A DNA stretch of 64,000 bases. Origin: Aquimarina intermedia. GTDB lineage: Bacteria; Bacteroidota; Bacteroidia; Flavobacteriales; Flavobacteriaceae. The position numbers and the translations under genes were made by a program. The DNA lies in assembly GCF_008124785.1 (NCBI RefSeq), contig NZ_VNHU01000001.1, positions 372,001 to 436,000 on the forward strand, given 5' to 3'. The number at the start of each line of letters is the position of its first letter. Position 1 is the first letter of the stretch. Below, piece after piece: positions 59,593 to 64,000 of the stretch. The notes under the pieces are model-generated. The model worked only from the letters and a program-made list of their open reading frames with translations, ran no database searches and was not told the DNA's origin.

Positions 59593-59659
59593 CTTTCTCA
59601 TAAATGATTTTTTTAGTCTTTAGATAGTGGTCTGTTTTAAGCTATCCAATAACAGGATG

Positions 59660-59962
59660 TTATTCAGAGATCCAATTTCCTTCTGCATCAACATATACTT
59701 CCATAACCTCACCATCTTCTTGAGTAAGCTCTAGTTTAAATTCTGATGCATCTTGTTTTGCGGCAGCTTTACTTATAGTTGCTCCTTCATAATCGTTTGC
59801 AACAGCATCTAATACAGGTTGTGGTAAATTCTCAACTGCTAATTCAACATACTTTTCTTGTAGTGTTACCTCGGTTGCATCGTTTACTGCAAGATCTTGA
59901 GCAGCTACTGATCCTATTGTCAAGGTTAACGCTAATGCTGGTAATACAAATAAATTTTTCAT
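59660..59962 (-). CDS. Secreted PepSY-like protein, paralogue 2
   Basis: This 100-residue protein has the signal peptide MKNLFVLPALALTLTIGSVA. Its mature part is nearly the same as paralogue 1: ENLPQPVLDAVANDYEGATI, then FKLELTQEDGEVMEVYVDAE. The differences are mostly conservative. The upstream element at 60015-60028 is shared. Tandem duplication is clear. Confidence 0.78.
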   Translation of the reverse strand: MKNLFVLPALALTLTIGSVAAQDLAVNDATEVTLQEKYVELAVENLPQPVLDAVANDYEGATISKAAAKQDASEFKLELTQEDGEVMEVYVDAEGNWISE

Positions 59963-60014
59963 CGTTATAAGTTTTATTAGGTTTTAATTCTAAATTAAAT
60001 TCATATAAATAATA

Positions 60015-60028
60015 GTAATAAGTGTGCC
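60015..60028 (-). promoter_or_regulatory. Conserved upstream element of PepSY-like paralogue 2
   Basis: GTAATAAGTGTGCC is the counterpart of the element at 59150-59163, 53 bases ahead of the start codon. Confidence 0.4.
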
Positions 60029-60278
60029 ATCTGCTTATTGCTTCTGGGATTATGTTTAGTAAACTGATTTACAGTGTTTTGAAAAGATGTGTTAAAGGAC
60101 TCTTAATGTAAGAAAAGTGAGGTAAAGTGTAGATTTTTGTAGGAATATGAGGATTATTTACTCAGTATTTATGGTACTTCCAAAAATTTTGGACTAGTTG
60201 TGGTTAATTTCCGGAATTTTAACTTAAAATGGTATTACACTGCTACGCTTTTATCAAAATATATTGGAGGTTAAAAAA

Positions 60279-60309
60279 TTGTGTTCTCGTATTGCTTTAG
60301 TTACATTTG
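60279..60309 (+). promoter_or_regulatory. Promoter of the acyl-CoA dehydrogenase gene
   Basis: TTG (60279-60281), 20 bases, TACATTTG (60302-60309), ending 39 bases before the ATG at 60349. Confidence 0.65.
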
Positions 60310-60348
60310 TTAGTATCAGAATAGTATGTACGGTCTAAACTTTTATAT

Positions 60349-61527
60349 ATGAAGCCAGATTTATTTCAAGCCCCCGATTATTATCAGATAGATGATTTGT
60401 TAAGTGATGAGCATAAAATGGTCAGAGATGCTGCGCGCAGTTGGGTAAAACGCGAAGTCTCACCTATAATTGAGGAGTACGCGCAACGAGCAGAGTTTCC
60501 TAAGCAGATAATTAAAGGTTTGGCAGATATTGGTGCTTTTGGTCCCTACATACCGCAAGAGTATGGGGGTGCTGGACTTGATCAAATCAGTTACGGTCTG
60601 ATTATGCAAGAAATAGAACGAGGTGATTCTGGTGTACGGTCTACAGCTTCTGTTCAGTCATCTTTGGTGATGTATCCTATATTTAAATATGGTACCGAAG
60701 CGCAACGTAAAAAATATCTACCAAAATTGGCATCCGGTGAGTTTATGGGGTGTTTTGGTTTGACAGAGCCAGATCACGGTTCAAACCCGGGCGGAATGAC
60801 TACTAATTTTAAAGAAGAAGGAGAGTATTATGTTCTCAATGGAGCTAAACTTTGGATATCCAATGCTCCGTTTGCTGATTTAGCTGTGGTCTGGGCAAAG
60901 GATGCATCCGGAAGGATACACGGATTAATTGTAGAGCGGGGAATGGAAGGGTTTACTACGCCCGAAACACATAATAAATGGTCTTTGAGAGCTTCAGCAA
61001 CCGGAGAATTGATTTTTGATAATGTAAAAGTGCCTAAAGAGAATTTATTACCCGGTAAAAGTGGGCTTGGTGCACCTCTGGGATGTTTAGACTCGGCAAG
61101 GTTTGGTATTGCTTGGGGAGCAATTGGTGCAGCGATGGATTGCTATGATACAGCTTTGCGTTACGCAAAGGAGCGAATTCAGTTTGATAAACCTATCGGA
61201 GGCACACAGTTACAGCAAAAAAAATTAGCAGAAATGATCACCGAAATCACTAAAGCGCAATTGTTAGCGTGGCGCTTAGGTGTTTTAAGAGACCAAGGTA
61301 AAGCTACCTCGGCTCAAATTTCTATGGCTAAAAGAAACAATGTGGATATGGCGATAAAAATAGCCAGAGAAGCACGACAGATACTCGGGGGCATGGGAAT
61401 CACCGGAGAATATAGTATTATGAGACATATGATGAATCTTGAAAGTGTAATTACCTATGAAGGTACGCATGATATTCACCTGTTAATTACCGGTATGGAT
61501 ATCACCGGCCTTTCAGCATTTTCTTGA
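60349..61527 (+). CDS. gcdH: Glutaryl-CoA dehydrogenase (acyl-CoA dehydrogenase family)
   Basis: This 392-residue flavoprotein oxidises and decarboxylates glutaryl-CoA to crotonyl-CoA in lysine/tryptophan breakdown. FAD and substrate motifs are CFGLTEPDHGSNPGGM, WISNAPFADLAVVWAKD and IQFDKPIGGTQLQQKKLAEM. Catalytic base Glu371 lies in TYEGTHDIHLLITGMDITG, the arrangement typical of glutaryl-CoA rather than short-chain enzymes. It is a single gene with its own promoter. Confidence 0.88.
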   Translation: MKPDLFQAPDYYQIDDLLSDEHKMVRDAARSWVKREVSPIIEEYAQRAEFPKQIIKGLADIGAFGPYIPQEYGGAGLDQISYGLIMQEIERGDSGVRSTASVQSSLVMYPIFKYGTEAQRKKYLPKLASGEFMGCFGLTEPDHGSNPGGMTTNFKEEGEYYVLNGAKLWISNAPFADLAVVWAKDASGRIHGLIVERGMEGFTTPETHNKWSLRASATGELIFDNVKVPKENLLPGKSGLGAPLGCLDSARFGIAWGAIGAAMDCYDTALRYAKERIQFDKPIGGTQLQQKKLAEMITEITKAQLLAWRLGVLRDQGKATSAQISMAKRNNVDMAIKIAREARQILGGMGITGEYSIMRHMMNLESVITYEGTHDIHLLITGMDITGLSAFS

Positions 61528-61546
61528 ATTAAACATTTTTAAGGAC

Positions 61547-61576
61547 TTGTTTCCCTTCGGTTTTTGACTAATTTTG
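61547..61576 (+). promoter_or_regulatory. Promoter of the flavoprotein gene
   Basis: TTG (61547-61549), 19 bases, TAATTTTG (61569-61576). The ATG follows at 61581, so the transcript would be leaderless or nearly so. Confidence 0.6.
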
Positions 61577-61580
61577 CACG

Positions 61581-62819
61581 ATGAATTATGACGTGATCGT
61601 AGTAGGCGGAGGTGCAGCTGGTTTTTTTACAGCAATAAATGCAGTAGATAAAAACCCAAATCTCAAAATAGCTATTCTAGAGCGGGGTAAGGAAGTGTTA
61701 TCTAAAGTAAGAATCTCTGGGGGCGGCCGCTGTAATGTGACCCATGCAGAGTTTATGCCAATTGATCTAACCAAAAATTATCCTCGTGGTGAAAAAGAAT
61801 TAAGAGGTCCCTTTCATACATTTATGACTGGCGATACTATGGCTTGGTTTGAAGAACGTGGGGTGCCTTTAAAAATTGAAGAAGATGGACGTGTTTTTCC
61901 TGTGTCCGATTCATCAGAATCTATTATAGATTGTTTCCTGAAGGAAGCAAGAATACACGAAATTGACGTAAAAACTAATCACGCGGTAAAAGAATTTCAA
62001 AAATCATCAGATTGTTGGGAGGTGCACACCTCAAAAGGTATGTTTAAGGCTAGGTACCTCGTAGCAGCCACTGGAAGTAATCCAAAAATATGGACGCTGT
62101 TAGATCAAAAATTTCATAAGACAGTTGCTCCGGTTCCTTCTCTATTCACTTTTAATTGTAAGGACAGTCGAATTAAAAATTTGCCTGGAATTGCTACGCA
62201 CGCTTCGGTAAAAGTAAAAGGAACTAAGTTGAAGTCAGAAGGACCGGTGTTGATTACGCATTGGGGGCTGAGCGGACCTGCTATTTTAAAATTGTCTGCT
62301 TGGGGGGCAATAGAACTCCATGCAAAAGCTTACAAATTTGAAATTGAAATAAATTGGTTACACGAACAAACAAGTGAAGAGGCATTTTTTGGGTTACAAG
62401 AACTCAAAAGTCAATATACTAAACAATATGCATTTAAATACGCGCAGTTTGACTTACCGAAGCGCTTGTGGCAATCGCTAGTGATCGCTTCGGGAATTAC
62501 CGAACAAACCCGATGGGCAGATCTCAAAAAAGAACAATTAAGGAAGTTAGCAACGCAGCTCACCGAATCAAAATTTAGTATCAACGGTAAAAGTACGTTT
62601 AAAGAAGAATTTGTCACTGCAGGAGGTGTTATTTTGCAAGAAGTGAATTTTAAAACGTTTGAAAGTAAAACACATCAGAATTTATTTTTTACCGGTGAAA
62701 TTTTGAACATTGATGCTATTACAGGAGGGTTCAACTTTCAAAATGCTTGGACAAGCGGTTACATTGCAGCATGCACTTTGGCTGAAAAATCTTTGGAAGA
62801 AAAGAGAAAGACGAATTAA
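61581..62819 (+). CDS. HI0933/BaiN-type FAD-dependent oxidoreductase
   Basis: This 412-residue flavoprotein has the N-terminal FAD site VVGGGAAGFFTAINA, the family signature VRISGGGRCNVTHAE and the C-terminal TGGVILQEVNF-like and FTGEILNIDAITGGFNFQ motifs. Related BaiN enzymes reduce bile-acid intermediates, but most members have unknown substrates. It has a promoter just upstream and follows gcdH. Confidence 0.88.
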   Translation: MNYDVIVVGGGAAGFFTAINAVDKNPNLKIAILERGKEVLSKVRISGGGRCNVTHAEFMPIDLTKNYPRGEKELRGPFHTFMTGDTMAWFEERGVPLKIEEDGRVFPVSDSSESIIDCFLKEARIHEIDVKTNHAVKEFQKSSDCWEVHTSKGMFKARYLVAATGSNPKIWTLLDQKFHKTVAPVPSLFTFNCKDSRIKNLPGIATHASVKVKGTKLKSEGPVLITHWGLSGPAILKLSAWGAIELHAKAYKFEIEINWLHEQTSEEAFFGLQELKSQYTKQYAFKYAQFDLPKRLWQSLVIASGITEQTRWADLKKEQLRKLATQLTESKFSINGKSTFKEEFVTAGGVILQEVNFKTFESKTHQNLFFTGEILNIDAITGGFNFQNAWTSGYIAACTLAEKSLEEKRKTN

Positions 62820-62840
62820 GTAGCTATACCATTCATCGTT

Positions 62841-63398
62841 TTATTCTTTTACAAATCCTCTCCAGGAAATTTCAATTGCTTGCTGTAAGTGTTTTTCTTG
62901 TAGCGTTACCTTTTCATTTTCATGAATTTTTACGATAGAAACTACGTTTCCAAAGAAAAGCTCTTCCATTACCATAGTGTTATAGGATTTAAAAACCTTA
63001 TCTCTGATTCCGTTTCTAAAATACAATTCTATCTCACTAAAATATTTTCTCGCACGATCCTTTAAAGATTGTGGTATTTCTGGTGAGCGTGCAATTTGCT
63101 CAGAAAAGACGAAAGCTAACGGATTGTTCACAAAATAATGGAACAAATTCATCCACATAGTTGAAAACTGCTTTTTGTAATCTCCTTGATCCGTATTTCT
63201 CATCACCACAGTTCCAAAATCCTGGGTTAGCATCAGATAGAGTTCGGTGATTATCTCCTCCTTATTTTTGAAATGATGATATACCGTTCCATTGGCAACT
63301 CCAGATTCTTTTATAATCTGCGATAGCGATGTAGCATTTATCCCCTGAGTAGTTATTAACTCTAAGGTGGTTTGCAAGACTATTGCTTTTTTACTCAT
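62841..63398 (-). CDS. TetR/AcrR-family regulator (TspO-linked)
   Basis: This 185-residue regulator has an N-terminal helix-turn-helix (TSLSQIIKESGVANGTVYHHF, with the TVYHHFKNKEEI recognition helix) and a divergent ligand domain. It follows tspO by 24 bases in the same direction and probably regulates that operon. The ligand is unknown. Confidence 0.9.
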   Translation of the reverse strand: MSKKAIVLQTTLELITTQGINATSLSQIIKESGVANGTVYHHFKNKEEIITELYLMLTQDFGTVVMRNTDQGDYKKQFSTMWMNLFHYFVNNPLAFVFSEQIARSPEIPQSLKDRARKYFSEIELYFRNGIRDKVFKSYNTMVMEELFFGNVVSIVKIHENEKVTLQEKHLQQAIEISWRGFVKE

Positions 63399-63422
63399 GT
63401 GTTATATTTCCTTGTTCAACTA

Positions 63423-63896
63423 TTAATTAAGCTGCCATATGCTATAGTTCAAAATTGCCGCAAAAGCAATCCATATAGCGTAAGGAATAAGTAGGTAAGC
63501 GGCGGTATTATTGACAACTTTAAACCATTTGATGGTAAAAAGGAAAAGGATAAACAGGGCGGTAATATCCAGTAGCGCTAATAAAGGGCTTCGCAAGCCA
63601 AAAAATAATATAGACCATGCTGCGTTTAATAAGAGCTGAAAACCGAAATGGTATAAGGCTACTTTTACCCATTTATGATAAAAGCCGCGACTCCAAACCA
63701 TTCCAGCTGCTATTCCCATTAATATATACAATACAATCCATACCGGGCCAAACACCCATTGCGGTGGGGTGAAGGCGGGTTTAACTAACGAAGGGTACCA
63801 AGAACTCATACCTGATTGCGTAGCAATACTGCTCAAGATGCCTATGGAAAGACAAATAAAAACAGTAATACTAATACGAATTAATTTTTTCTTCAT
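63423..63896 (-). CDS. tspO: TspO/MBR family membrane protein
   Basis: This 157-residue protein with five membrane helices matches TspO: WYPSLVKPAFTPPQWVFGPVW with the family's P-x-F-x-P-P pattern, then FQLLLNAAWSILFFGLRSP and YLLIPYAIWIAFAAILNYSIWQLN. TspO binds porphyrins and modulates tetrapyrrole or stress responses. It heads an operon with the TetR gene. Confidence 0.92.
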   Translation of the reverse strand: MKKKLIRISITVFICLSIGILSSIATQSGMSSWYPSLVKPAFTPPQWVFGPVWIVLYILMGIAAGMVWSRGFYHKWVKVALYHFGFQLLLNAAWSILFFGLRSPLLALLDITALFILFLFTIKWFKVVNNTAAYLLIPYAIWIAFAAILNYSIWQLN

Positions 63897-63905
63897 AGCC
63901 CTACC

Positions 63906-63920
63906 TTAGTCAAGCACTAA
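63906..63920 (-). promoter_or_regulatory. Candidate operator upstream of tspO
   Basis: TTAGT-CAAGC-ACTAA is a short 15-base dyad 10 bases before the tspO start. It could be bound by the TetR protein encoded in the same operon. It is short enough to be chance. Confidence 0.25.
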
Positions 63921-63969
63921 AATAGCAATTTATTTTCACTAGCTCTACTATTAAATTCGACTAAGCCCT

Positions 63970-64000
63970 TATCTTTGTCAAAATGTTTTTTTTTGATGAG
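63970..64000 (+). other. Possible promoter and start of a plus-strand gene leaving the window
   Basis: TATCTTTG at 63970-63977 matches the -7 box. An ATG at 63983 opens six sense codons (MFFFDE) before the window ends. The distance would imply a leaderless transcript. Too little is visible for any identity. Confidence 0.25.

Larger units (their letters stand above)
59103..59659. other. Intergenic region between PepSY-like paralogues
   Basis: This 557-base gap holds the upstream region of paralogue 1, including GTAATAATTGTACC at 59150-59163, and the terminator of paralogue 2 at 59563-59592. The middle has no open frame with coding character and no RNA-like fold that I can see. Confidence 0.45.
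59963..60348. other. Divergent intergenic region between PepSY-like 2 and gcdH
   Basis: This 386-base gap contains the conserved element at 60015-60028 for the minus-strand gene and the promoter at 60279-60309 for the plus-strand gene. I see no further gene. Confidence 0.45.

Noticed and set aside
1..64000. CRISPR arrays, insertion sequences, integrases or prophage genes
   Set aside because: No regularly spaced repeats, transposase motifs or phage structural proteins were seen anywhere in the window.

Overview
The window is chromosomal DNA from a member of the Bacteroidota, most likely a marine or free-living Flavobacteriaceae. The DNA is AT-rich. Many genes start with TTG or GTG. Promoters fit the phylum's pattern (TTG, 18-23 bases, TAnnTTTG). 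The gene set is typical of the lineage: a SusC/RagA-style TonB-dependent receptor, BlaI/M56 pairs, a GH3-like adenylating protein, DnaE carrying its own exonuclease domain, S16 with an Ala/Glu tail, and DUF2254, DUF4230 and DUF2383 proteins. I see no phage, insertion sequence, CRISPR array or rRNA operon. It reads as ordinary chromosome with several lineage-specific regulatory modules. Layout: 1-1.6 kb holds the start of a TonB-dependent receptor that runs off the left edge and a small MORN-like protein. 1.8-8.9 kb is a phosphate region: chromate transporter, OprO/OprP-type porin, a PiT transporter fused to a PhoU-like domain, and a PhoB/PhoR-like two-component pair. Direct repeats of TTAAC with an 11-base period precede the porin and transporter, and a weaker pair precedes the regulator. 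A further pair lies between the MORN gene and chrA, so I propose a Pho regulon. 8.8-13.2 kb holds a GT28-like glycosyltransferase on the minus strand, then trmB, a LysE-type exporter, an alkyltransferase-like DNA repair protein, an Mrp ATPase and Nfu. 13.2-22.3 kb holds a metallophosphoesterase, a small zinc peptidase-like protein, the operon DUF2254-DUF2652-GH3, a poxvirus-type topoisomerase IB, an aldehyde dehydrogenase and small stress-type proteins. 22.4-25.9 kb has two paralogous AraC regulators around a small helical protein, then a cold-shock protein. 26.2-30.7 kb encodes a 1347-residue CheB-CheR-PAS-histidine kinase hybrid and its receiver. tRNA-Leu(TAG) and an M20 dipeptidase follow. 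32.7-35.1 kb is a BlaI/M56 pair with two tandem TACAnnTGTA-type operators. 35.3-37.5 kb is a TetR-controlled redox cassette (AhpD-like, EthD-like, DsbA/FrnE-like) with near-identical 20-base palindromes in front of the regulator and in front of the cassette. 37.6-47.2 kb is a long minus-strand run: a second BlaI/M56 system with TPR and TonB-like partners, then ruvC, hemW, a cyclase-family hydrolase, a lipoprotein, DUF4230, a YjbR protein and a membrane-embedded MutS-like ATPase. 47.3-56.6 kb holds DUF456, tRNA-Asp(GTC), a DUF58 protein, thioredoxin, dnaE, two DUF2383-type proteins and a lipoprotein. 56.9-58.7 kb is rpsP-rimM-trmN6. 58.8-64 kb holds two paralogous PepSY-like secreted proteins, a glutaryl-CoA dehydrogenase, a BaiN/HI0933-type flavoprotein, and a TspO-TetR pair. 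No single locus is an obvious wholly new system. The best candidates for undescribed biology are the TetR-AhpD-EthD-FrnE cassette, the two BlaI/M56 systems with unusual periplasmic tails and different operators, the inferred Pho box, the DUF2254-DUF2652-GH3 operon, and a 31-residue peptide frame at 26072-26167.
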